NCBI GenBank assembly: GCA_938024995.1
Contig: CALJDU010000118.1
Coordinates: forward strand, 1-33,938
Reading direction: 5' to 3'
Source: an uncultured bacterium
GTDB lineage: Bacteria; Myxococcota_A; Polyangia; Polyangiales; Houyiibacteriaceae
Length of the DNA stretch: 33,938 nt
The position numbers were made by a program, and so were the translations under genes. Below, piece by piece: positions 7,440-14,305 of the stretch. Numbering within the stretch: the stretch's first letter is position 1; each line of letters begins with the position of its first letter. Below the pieces are notes generated by a model. The model made no database searches, was not told the origin of the DNA, and saw nothing but the letters and a program-made list of their open reading frames with translations.

Positions 7440-9314
7440 ATGAAGTGGTTGCGCGTTCTTCTCGTCTCGTCGCTCATGCTCAGCTTGGCGTGTGGCGACG
7501 ATCCCCCGCCCGAGTTCGATGACGGGGACTTCCCGACCTCGAGCTACGACGACCTCTTCGAGGGCGTGCCCGATCGGGAGACGCTTTCGGAGGAAGGCAA
7601 GGCCGACGACATCTACCCGTCTGCGTTCGACCTCGTCGACACCCAGAGCCCGGTCAAGAGCCAGGGGCGCCGCGGCGTCTGCTCCATCTTCTCGACCACC
7701 GCGTTGATGGAGCACCTCTTCATCACGGAAGGCACGATCACGGAACCGGACTTCTCGGAGCAGTTCCTTCAGTGGTCCGCCAAGGTCGAGGTCGGCAGCT
7801 TCCCGCACAGCGGCGGCAGCAACGCCTCGAGCAACCTCCGCGCGCTCAACCGCTTCGGCACCGTTGAGGAACCGGACTGGGTGTACGAGCCGACCGGATG
7901 GAACGCCTCAAACGATCCGGACTGCGGTGCGGAAGAAGAGTCCGACCGCCCGACGCTTTGTTTCACGAACGGTGAGCCGCCGATGAGCGCGCTGATGGCG
8001 CGTCGCTGGAAGCTCCCGCAGGCCGGTCGCTACATCCGCCCGAGCGTGACCAGCATCAAGGCGCACATGACGTCCACCAACACCGCGGTCATCGCGGGCA
8101 TGGACTTCTTCTACCAGGCCTGGGGTCACGGCGGCTCCTCCCTCCCGACCTACGCGCCCCACAAGACCGAAGGCGTGATCTTGAACCCGAACGCGGAAGA
8201 CGTGCGGGTCAGCTTGGAGAAGCGCGCGGGTCACTCGATCCTGATCGTGGGCTGGAACGACGACAAGGAGTTCCAGTCGGTCAACGAAGCGGGTGAAGGC
8301 ATCGTCGACGAAGACGGCGAGCCCGTCATGCAGACCGGTTTCTTCCTCATCAAGAACAGCTGGGGTGACACCTGGGCGACCGGTAACGAGTTCGGCGCGG
8401 GCTACGGCTGGATCTCCTTCGACTACATCGAAGAGCACGCGAACGTATACGGCTCGCGTCCGCCCCGCTCGGTTGACCTCACGGAGACCTGCGGCGACAT
8501 GCGCGACAACGACGGCAACGGCGACACCGACTGTGACGACGAGGCCTGCGCGGCCCACGCGACCTGCATGACCACGATGGACGCGGTCACCACGGACACC
8601 CTCAGCCCCAGCGCCGGCATCCCGGACAACAACGAGGCGGGCCTCGAATCGACCATCACCGTGGACGAGGGCGGCACCATCGCCGACTTGGTCGTCGACC
8701 TCGACATCACGCACCCCTACAGCGGCGACGTTGTTGTGACCCTTCAGAAGGACGGCGTCACCGCGACCCTCGTCAGCAACGAAGGTGGCTCGGACGATGA
8801 CATCGTCCAGTCCTTTACGGTCAACGAGTTCATCGGCACCGACGCGGCGGGCGACTGGACGCTCAAGGTCATCGACACGGGCGCCGCCGACGAGGGCACG
8901 CTCAACAGCTGGACGCTCCGCGTGACGCGCTGCGAAGGGGACATGTGCGAAGGCATGAGCGGCGGCATGAGCACCAACCGCTACGAAAACGATTCGCTCG
9001 TCATCATTGAAGACGGTGGCGACACGGTCACCAGCTCGGTGAACGCGACCCAGGCCGGTTTGGTCGCGGGCCTCGCGGTTGAGGTCGACATCACGCACCC
9101 GTTCGTGGCCGATCTCGTCATCTCGCTTGAGCACGATGGCGAAGAGGTCGAGATCGCGCGCGAGATCTACACGACGAACCTGAACCGCACGTTCACGCTC
9201 GACGACTTCAACGGCGCCGACGCGGAGGGCGAGTGGACCTTGAAGATCCGCGACGTCGCGACCGGCGACGAGGGCACGCTGAACTCGTTCGCGCTGTCGG
9301 TGACCACGCGCTAG
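7440..9314 (+). CDS. Lipoprotein papain-like (C1A) protease with two P/Homo B domains
   Basis: A 624-aa predicted secreted or surface cysteine peptidase. The signal MKWLRVLLVSSLMLSLAC has a lipobox (LSLAC), followed by an Asp/Glu-rich linker. The catalytic domain (about 60-340) shows the papain triad: Gln75 and Cys81 in SQGRRGVCSIFS (the Q-x5-C spacing of papain), His265 in GHSILIVGW and Asn306 in IKNSWGDTW. A short Cys/Asp-rich motif (CGDMRDNDGNGDTDCDDEAC) links to two P/Homo B domains (about 388-498 and 513-624), each with a DITHP....DVVVTL block and a GEWTLKI-type block. P domains normally follow subtilisin or kexin proteases, so this pairing is unusual. ATG 7440 is the only start giving the signal peptide. 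A strong terminator follows at 9332. Confidence 0.92.
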   Translation: MKWLRVLLVSSLMLSLACGDDPPPEFDDGDFPTSSYDDLFEGVPDRETLSEEGKADDIYPSAFDLVDTQSPVKSQGRRGVCSIFSTTALMEHLFITEGTITEPDFSEQFLQWSAKVEVGSFPHSGGSNASSNLRALNRFGTVEEPDWVYEPTGWNASNDPDCGAEEESDRPTLCFTNGEPPMSALMARRWKLPQAGRYIRPSVTSIKAHMTSTNTAVIAGMDFFYQAWGHGGSSLPTYAPHKTEGVILNPNAEDVRVSLEKRAGHSILIVGWNDDKEFQSVNEAGEGIVDEDGEPVMQTGFFLIKNSWGDTWATGNEFGAGYGWISFDYIEEHANVYGSRPPRSVDLTETCGDMRDNDGNGDTDCDDEACAAHATCMTTMDAVTTDTLSPSAGIPDNNEAGLESTITVDEGGTIADLVVDLDITHPYSGDVVVTLQKDGVTATLVSNEGGSDDDIVQSFTVNEFIGTDAAGDWTLKVIDTGAADEGTLNSWTLRVTRCEGDMCEGMSGGMSTNRYENDSLVIIEDGGDTVTSSVNATQAGLVAGLAVEVDITHPFVADLVISLEHDGEEVEIAREIYTTNLNRTFTLDDFNGADAEGEWTLKIRDVATGDEGTLNSFALSVTTR

Positions 9315-9331
9315 ACGCGAGGTCTGCAACG

Positions 9332-9365
9332 AAAGAGCCGCCCGCTTGGGCGGCTCTTTTCTTTC
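9332..9365 (+). terminator. Strong intrinsic terminator of the protease gene
   Basis: AAAGAGCCGCCC (9332-9343), loop GCTT, GGGCGGCTCTTT (9348-9359): a perfect 12-bp stem followed by TCTTTCTT. It begins 17 nt after the stop codon at 9314. A repeat (copy B) starts three bases later. Confidence 0.92.
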
Positions 9366-9367
9366 TT

Positions 9368-9500
9368 AGGGTCTTTTTCGAGACCCTCTGTGCTTCGCGC
9401 ATTCACCCAAACGTTCGCTTCGCTCAGTGGCTACCGCGCGCCGACGGGATGCTAATCCGTTCGGTTCGCGCTTCGCGCTCTCCTCGGCGCATCCCCACGG
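9368..9500 (+). repeat. Dispersed 3' repeat, copy B
   Basis: Hairpin AGGGTCT (9368-9374), loop TTTTCG, AGACCCT (9381-9387); core at 9392-9439 with TTCACCCAAACGTTCGCTTC and CGCTCAGTGGCTACCGCGC; tail at about 9458-9500 with TTCGGTTCGCGCTTCGCGCT. The 38-nt core 9402-9439 is identical to 9589-9626 (copy C). It lies on the protease strand directly after the terminator. Confidence 0.82.
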
Positions 9501-9578
9501 CACTTGCTCTCTTCATGCTCGCGGGCCGGGCGCTTGTCTTCGCTTCGCTCACACGTTTGCGCCTACGTCTTGGATGGT

Positions 9579-9640
9579 GCTTCGCGCGTTCACCCAAACG
9601 TTCGCTTCGCTCAGTGGCTACCGCGCCCACGGCGCTTGCT
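9579..9640 (+). repeat. Dispersed 3' repeat, copy C (no hairpin head)
   Basis: 38 bases at 9589-9626 are identical to 9402-9439 of copy B, preceded by GCTTCGCGCG and followed by CCACGGCGCTTGCTC, similar to CCACGGCACTTGCTC 110 nt earlier. The leading hairpin is absent. It is oriented opposite to the small gene at 9644-9916 whose 3' end it adjoins, so it may be a partial duplication of copy B. The 9315-9643 stretch therefore holds a terminator and two repeats, and no gene. Confidence 0.78.
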
Positions 9641-9643
9641 CAG

Positions 9644-9916
9644 TCAGTCGGTCGAGGTCGGGAGCAGTGGGTCACGCAGTGCTCGAAACCGCGCGTAGAG
9701 CTCGTCCCGCCGCTCGACCGCGGAGCGATGAAGGAGATCTTCAATCGACTGCGCCGCGACCCGGTTGTAGACGCCGAGCGGATAGGCCTCCAGGTACACC
9801 AATAGCTCCTCCACCGTCGCGTCGGGGGTAGAGGCATCCGCGGCCGCGATACGAGCGCGATCCCAACACCGCTGCTCTCGCGTGTTCGCCTCTTTGATGA
9901 GATGGAGATTGGCCAT
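9644..9916 (-). CDS. Hypothetical 90-aa protein between repeats
   Basis: I do not recognise the family. The 90-residue product begins MANLHLIKEANTREQRCWDR and is charged and helical-looking, without signal peptide or membrane segment. The middle (TVEELLVYLEAYPLGVYNRV) reads like a folded helical protein and the composition is unlike the Arg/Ser-rich shadow frames around it. No strong ribosome-binding site precedes the ATG. It lies 3' of the EAL gene on the same strand, between repeat copies C and D. It could be a real small cytoplasmic protein or a remnant of a longer gene. Confidence 0.55.
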   Translation of the reverse strand: MANLHLIKEANTREQRCWDRARIAAADASTPDATVEELLVYLEAYPLGVYNRVAAQSIEDLLHRSAVERRDELYARFRALRDPLLPTSTD

Positions 9917-9989
9917 CGAAATGAACTACGGCTGTACGCCAGTGTTCTTCCTCGCTTTTCCCAAGTCGCTCGATAAGCTCCGCTCCAGA

Positions 9990-10147
9990 AGCCCCGAGCA
10001 GAGCGCGAAGCGCAAGCCGCAGGTATTCGCGCGAAGCGTATCGAGGCGCGAAGTCTCCCGTCAGCGCGCGGTAGCACTGAGCGCAGCGAACGTTTGGGTG
10101 AATGCGCGAAGCGCAGAGGGTCTCGAAAAAGCTCGAAAAAGACCCTC
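9990..10147 (-). repeat. Dispersed 3' repeat, copy D, directly after the EAL stop codon
   Basis: Read on the minus strand it begins one base after the EAL stop codon: AGGGTC, then TTTTTCGAGC and TTTTTCGA in tandem, then GACCCT (10146-10117). The core GCGCTTCGCGCATTCACCC and AAACGTTCGCTGCGCTCAG with TGCTACCGCGCGC follows (about 10114-10066), then a diverged tail with GCGCTTCGCGCTCTGCTCGG. Copy B has the same head with a single TTTTTCGA unit. The copy spans nearly all of the space between the EAL gene and the 90-aa gene. Confidence 0.8.
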
Positions 10148-10918
10148 CTAGAGAAAAGTACTGATCCGCGGCGGAGGGAACGCCGGCTTCGCGAAGTAGT
10201 AGCCCTGTCCGTAGTGCGCGCCGGTATCCATCGCGGCGAGCATCTCGTCTTCTTCTTCGATGCCCTCGATGACCACCTTGGCGCCGAGGTCCGCGCACAG
10301 GCGGACGATGTGCGTGACGAGGATCTGCATCCGCTTGTCGGTCGGGAGCGGCGTGACGAGCGCGCGGTCGATCTTGACGATCTCCGGCGCGAGGTCCGCG
10401 ATGTACTTGAGGTTCGAGTAGCCCGCGCCGAGGTCATCCACCGCGAGACACGCGCCCTTGCTGCGGATCTCCTGAAGCACGTTGTTGCACAACGAAAAGT
10501 GGCTCAGCGGAACCGACTCGGTGATCTCGAGGAAGACCCGATGGCCATGCGTAAAGATCGGGTCGTCGGGCATCACCAACCAACCCTCGTCGAACTCGTT
10601 CGGGTGGATGTTGATGAAGAGCGGGTAGTGCGGACAGCCCGCGGTCGCGAGCTCCCGAATGATCCGGCCGAGCGCGCCACAGCAGTCCGTGTCGATCGCC
10701 TTCTCGAAGAGCGCGGGCGGCCCCTTGTAGTAGGGGGAGGTGCTCCGCACGAGCGCTTCAAACGCGAAGGTCTTTCCGGTTTGGAAATCGACCAACGGTT
10801 GAAACACCACCTTGAGCTTTCCCGCGCTCAGGACTCCGGGGATGTCACTGATCGGACGCGGGGTTCGTCGCTTCTCCACCAACCACTCGACGAAGTTGGT
10901 TGAACCTGACTGCAGCAT
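10148..10918 (-). CDS. Stand-alone EAL-domain c-di-GMP phosphodiesterase
   Basis: Predicted cytoplasmic enzyme that opens cyclic di-GMP to pGpG. The 256-aa product is almost all EAL domain, with no membrane segment or sensor domain. Signature elements occur in order: FEALVR (EAL motif), NIHPNEF (metal-binding Asn), FLEITES, VDDLGAGYSNL (the DDFGTGYSS loop), KIDRAL (catalytic Lys), VIEGIEEEDE and QGYYFAKP. These metal and catalytic residues look intact, so activity is likely. The ATG at 10918 is preferred; an in-frame GTG at 10927 adds three residues, and neither has a good ribosome-binding site. Repeat copy D starts one base after its stop. It could counter the GGDEF enzyme at 344-2446, but there is no direct link in the sequence. 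Confidence 0.92.
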   Translation of the reverse strand: MLQSGSTNFVEWLVEKRRTPRPISDIPGVLSAGKLKVVFQPLVDFQTGKTFAFEALVRSTSPYYKGPPALFEKAIDTDCCGALGRIIRELATAGCPHYPLFINIHPNEFDEGWLVMPDDPIFTHGHRVFLEITESVPLSHFSLCNNVLQEIRSKGACLAVDDLGAGYSNLKYIADLAPEIVKIDRALVTPLPTDKRMQILVTHIVRLCADLGAKVVIEGIEEEDEMLAAMDTGAHYGQGYYFAKPAFPPPRISTFL

Positions 10919-10989
10919 TGCGCCCACGCTAGAAAAATAAAGCGTGAACGGTTAAAGATCAACCGAAAGCCCGCAGAAAGTGTGAGCGA

Positions 10990-13614
10990 TTACTCAAAAC
11001 TCGAACGATCGCTGATGATCCCATCAACATGGGTGAGGGCCGTTTCGTTGACCGTGTAGGCCATCACGCGAACCCCTCGGGACCTCGCCGCCGCCGCCGC
11101 TTCCGGGGTCGCGAAGTCTTTCCGGATGAAGACCCAGTCAAACTCGGCCGAGGCGGCGAAGTCGAGCCACTCCATTTGAACCGGTCGCTGCGGCAGGTCG
11201 TAGGCCGTCTCGACGTCGGAGTGGGCGGCCACGCTCCGGATCATTTCTCGGTTGAAGCTATCGACCATCGCGCGCTCGATCCGCGGGAGCGCTTTGATGA
11301 CCCCTTCGACCAGATCCATATGGCGGAAGACGTTGCGCTGCGGCTTCAGCTCCAGCAGGAGCCCCGCGCGGTTGTTCAGTTGCGTGATCAGATCATCGAG
11401 GGATTCCACGCTCGCCCCGGTCGCCCGCAACGCGCTCAGCGCGTGCTCCGCGATGACCCGATCACCTTCTGGCGTCGTGACCTCTGCGTCATGCGCCAAT
11501 ACCACCACGCCGTCGCGCGTGACCTGCAGGTCGACCTCGACCCACTCAAAGCCGCGCTCGACCGCGCGCAGGACGCCCGCGATGGTGTTCTCTGGGGGAT
11601 CGTCGTCCGCGCGTGACGGCCCGTTGAACGCGTTGCCGCGGTGGCTGATCCGGCGCTGCGGGGTGAGCTGCTCAACGGCTTCTCGTGTCGGCGTCGAGGG
11701 CGTCGCGAAATAGGCGTTGAACTGGTTCATGTGGCCGTTGAACATCAAGTACGCCGGGACGAAGTTCTGAAGGTCGGCTGGCGGCGGCATCGGCAGCGCA
11801 GAGCGGAAGAGGGGATCACGCTCCACATCGAACGCGGTCAGTTGCCGACGCCCGAGGTGTCCGCCCCATCGCGTCGCGCCGTTGTGAACGAACATCCACT
11901 CGAGCTGCTCGCCGGCCATCGAGACGACCCACCGGTCGTCGGGGAAATCCTCCGCGAAGAGATCGCGACCCGCGTGACAGGTCCCGCTCCGGTTCGCTTG
12001 CTCGCTGCGCCCCAGCTCCGCGTAAATCGTGGGCGCGATGTCGAGATGACCCGCCGTCCGCTGCGTGATCGCTTCGCTCGCTTCGCGCTCGCTCCCGACC
12101 ACGATGAACGGCACACGAAAGCGATACTCCAGCTCGCCGGTCGAGGTCTCCGCAGGGTCGCCGTCGTGCGGGAGCGGCGGCGCGTGGTCTCCGGTGATCA
12201 CGAGCAAGGTCCCTTTGTCCCGTTCGTTCGCGAGGTACCAGTCGTAGAACTCGCCGAGCTCACGGTCGAGGTAGGCGAGGCTCGCCGTGAAGCGCTCAAA
12301 GCGGGACCCCGACGCTTGCCCCTCGTCTTCCGGGAGCACGAAGGGATCGTGGGAGCTGATCGTGAAGAAGGTCGCGAAGGCGGCTCGCTCGCGCGCCTCC
12401 ATGAAGCGCTGCACGCGATCAAACATCACGCCGTCCGGCGTTCCCCAGCCGAGGCGCGTGTCGGTCGCGATCTCGGGCTCGATGATCTCGTCCGCGCGAT
12501 ACCCCGCGCTGCGAAGGTAGGCGCGCTGTTGCTCGAAAGAGAGATCGCTCCCGTGAAAGTAGGCGCGCTCATGTCCGCCGAACTCGGCCGCCATCCCCGC
12601 GAGATCGGCGAGCGGAGCGTGTTTGAGAATGCGTCGATGGGTCTCTGCCGGGATCGACGAAAAGATGCCGACGAGGGCCTGCGAGCTGCGATCGCCGGCC
12701 GCCGAAAACCGCGAGAAGCTGACGCCATCACTCGCGATCCGGCGCAGGTTCACCATCGGCTCCAGCGCCATCTCGCGGTTGCTGACGCTCTCCAAGATCA
12801 ACAAGATCACGCTCCTCGGGGCGAGCGGAACCGAGGCGCTCGGCAGGGTCTCGCGGCAGAGCGGATGGGTGGCGTTGAGCGCAGATCCGTCCATGCCCAT
12901 CTTGCTGCGGACGAGCTCAACCGCTTGCGCCGGGACCGTCGGTGTTGGAGGCGCTTCGTCGGCAACAGTCGCGTCTGCGTCAACGACTGTTGGCGCGGTC
13001 GGTAACGCGGGAAGCGCGGGCGGTGGACGCAAGAGCGCGAGCGCGCGATCTGACGCGCCGGTCGCGAACGTTCCCTCCCCCAATCCCCAGGCGGCGAGTC
13101 CGGCGACCGCGAAAACGATCATGGCGATGCCAATGGGCCGCGCTCGCTCTTCGAGGAGCGGCGCCACGCGCCGAGTCGCGAGCGCGACGAAGATGACCCC
13201 GAAGATCACCTCAAGCGCCAAGACCATCGTCGGCGCGTTGGCGCTCACGGAGGCGCCCACCCCGCCCTCGGTCAGCTGCTCAAGCGCGCGCCAGGACGGG
13301 AGGCGATTGAAGACCGCGTGGTAGTGCGACGCAGACGCCGTGATCATGAACCCGATCGACGCAAGCGCGAGGCTCAAGCCGCGCTTGCCGTACGACCACG
13401 GGAGCGAGAAGAGGGAACCGAGCACAAAGCTCGTCCCGATCCCGAGCAGGCTCCCAAAGTGATACCCGTGATCTCCCGCGAAGGGAGACCAGGTGAGGTG
13501 CACCGAGATCGCGATCACACTGGTCGCGATGCCGTACGCGAGGGTGAACGCGAGCGCCTCCGCTTTCTTCATGAGCGCATCAACGCGCGCTCGCTCATGA
13601 GAGTCAATCGTCAT
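10990..13614 (-). CDS. LtaS-like phosphoglycerol transferase fused to GDPD phosphodiesterase
   Basis: An 874-aa membrane protein with two catalytic modules. Five hydrophobic helices occupy about residues 15-190, as in LtaS-type enzymes. A Pro/Ala-rich linker leads to an alkaline-phosphatase-superfamily domain (about 268-600): Glu275 in LILESVSN, Ser310 in DRSSQALVGIF at the place of the catalytic Thr of LtaS, SSHDPF, and TGDHAPP near the end of the metal site. The last 220 residues are a glycerophosphodiester phosphodiesterase domain: ISHRGN with His658, PENT, EVDLQVTRDG, VVLAHD and LELK. Such a fusion suggests an enzyme that moves or trims glycerophosphate groups outside the inner membrane, for instance on periplasmic glycans; the substrate is inference. 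The ATG at 13614 has a GTGAGGA ribosome-binding site 5 nt upstream, so the longer frame to 13713 is rejected. Confidence 0.9.
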   Translation of the reverse strand: MTIDSHERARVDALMKKAEALAFTLAYGIATSVIAISVHLTWSPFAGDHGYHFGSLLGIGTSFVLGSLFSLPWSYGKRGLSLALASIGFMITASASHYHAVFNRLPSWRALEQLTEGGVGASVSANAPTMVLALEVIFGVIFVALATRRVAPLLEERARPIGIAMIVFAVAGLAAWGLGEGTFATGASDRALALLRPPPALPALPTAPTVVDADATVADEAPPTPTVPAQAVELVRSKMGMDGSALNATHPLCRETLPSASVPLAPRSVILLILESVSNREMALEPMVNLRRIASDGVSFSRFSAAGDRSSQALVGIFSSIPAETHRRILKHAPLADLAGMAAEFGGHERAYFHGSDLSFEQQRAYLRSAGYRADEIIEPEIATDTRLGWGTPDGVMFDRVQRFMEARERAAFATFFTISSHDPFVLPEDEGQASGSRFERFTASLAYLDRELGEFYDWYLANERDKGTLLVITGDHAPPLPHDGDPAETSTGELEYRFRVPFIVVGSEREASEAITQRTAGHLDIAPTIYAELGRSEQANRSGTCHAGRDLFAEDFPDDRWVVSMAGEQLEWMFVHNGATRWGGHLGRRQLTAFDVERDPLFRSALPMPPPADLQNFVPAYLMFNGHMNQFNAYFATPSTPTREAVEQLTPQRRISHRGNAFNGPSRADDDPPENTIAGVLRAVERGFEWVEVDLQVTRDGVVVLAHDAEVTTPEGDRVIAEHALSALRATGASVESLDDLITQLNNRAGLLLELKPQRNVFRHMDLVEGVIKALPRIERAMVDSFNREMIRSVAAHSDVETAYDLPQRPVQMEWLDFAASAEFDWVFIRKDFATPEAAAAARSRGVRVMAYTVNETALTHVDGIISDRSSFE

Positions 13615-13733
13615 CGCGTCCTCACGACGTCTCGGACTCGTGCGAGGGCGCTTCCTTGGGACGCATCCCGTCTTGACGGCGCGGAAACCAAAAAGTAACA
13701 GTCCGCCGTCCACTCAACGACCTGAGGCAGTTC
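13615..13733. promoter_or_regulatory. Divergent promoter region, LtaS-GDPD and small lipoproteins
   Basis: 119 nt separate two divergent starts. AAAAAGTAACAG near 13689-13700 is the most AT-rich part. No clear promoter hexamers can be assigned. Confidence 0.35.
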
Positions 13734-14000
13734 ATGAAGAATCTCATCACGCTCTCCCTGCTCACGCTCTCATTGGCCCTCGCTGGCTGCAGCAACAAAG
13801 GTGCCTCTTGTGAGGTCGACGGCGACTGCGGCGGCAGCTTGATCTGCGCCAACTTCGCGTTCTGTGGAGAGGTCTGTCAGGGCATCTGCGCTGATGAGTG
13901 CGACGATGACGCGGACTGCCCGGACGGTGAGCGCTGCGCAATGGAAGCGTCTGGCGATCGGAGCTACTGCATGAGCAGCACCGATACCCCCGAGCCGTGA
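13734..14000 (+). CDS. Small Cys-rich lipoprotein 1
   Basis: An 88-aa protein with signal MKNLITLSLLTLSLALAGC (lipobox LAGC). The mature part of about 70 residues carries eleven further cysteines in CxxDxDCxxxxxCxxx spacing (CEVDGDCGGSLIC, CADECDDDADCPDGERC), the pattern of small disulfide-bonded Dickkopf/EGF-like modules common in myxobacterial surface proteins. No named function. GAGG lies 8 nt before the ATG. Its stop shares a GTGA overlap with the next gene, so the two are almost certainly translated together. Confidence 0.82.
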   Translation: MKNLITLSLLTLSLALAGCSNKGASCEVDGDCGGSLICANFAFCGEVCQGICADECDDDADCPDGERCAMEASGDRSYCMSSTDTPEP

Positions 14001-14275
14001 AGCGGCTGGTTCGCTTCGCCGTTTTGGCGCTCAGCCTCTCGCCGCTCACCCTCTCGCCGTTCTTCGCCGCGTGTGGTGAAGGCGGGACGCCTGAGGGCGA
14101 GGTCTGCGAGCGCGTGAACGACTGCGACGGCGACCTCTACTGCGCGCGTGTCGTCATGTGCATCGAAGGTCGCCTCTGCGAGGGCGTCTGCGTGCGCCGG
14201 TGCGAGACCGACGCGAATTGCGAAGCCACCGAGACGTGCCGCGAAGACACGATCTTCATGAAGTACTGCGGCTGA
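13997..14275 (+). CDS. Small Cys-rich lipoprotein 2
   Basis: A 92-aa protein starting at GTG within the GTGA overlap of the previous stop codon. Signal MKRLVRFAVLALSLSPLTLS ends in FFAAC, a lipobox. The mature part repeats the pattern of its neighbour: CERVNDCDGDLYCARVVMCI, then CEGVCVRRCETDANCEATETC, so the two are paralogues. About a dozen cysteines suggest several disulfides and an extracytoplasmic place. The 30-nt gap to the convergent gene at 14306 leaves little room for a separate terminator, and no clear one is seen. Confidence 0.8.
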   Translation: MKRLVRFAVLALSLSPLTLSPFFAACGEGGTPEGEVCERVNDCDGDLYCARVVMCIEGRLCEGVCVRRCETDANCEATETCREDTIFMKYCG

Positions 14276-14305
14276 TTCGCCGCGTCGATCGCCGAGGCTA
14301 CGCGG

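Noticed and set aside
7308..7808. N-terminal extension of the MFS transporter
   Set aside because: The added 167 residues are charged, not conserved in the family, and run opposite the protease start.
7908..9329. A 473-residue minus-strand open frame
   Set aside because: It lies opposite the protease and P-domain gene, which has catalytic motifs in its own frame.
11641..13005. A 454-residue plus-strand open frame
   Set aside because: It lies opposite the LtaS-GDPD gene and has no motif.
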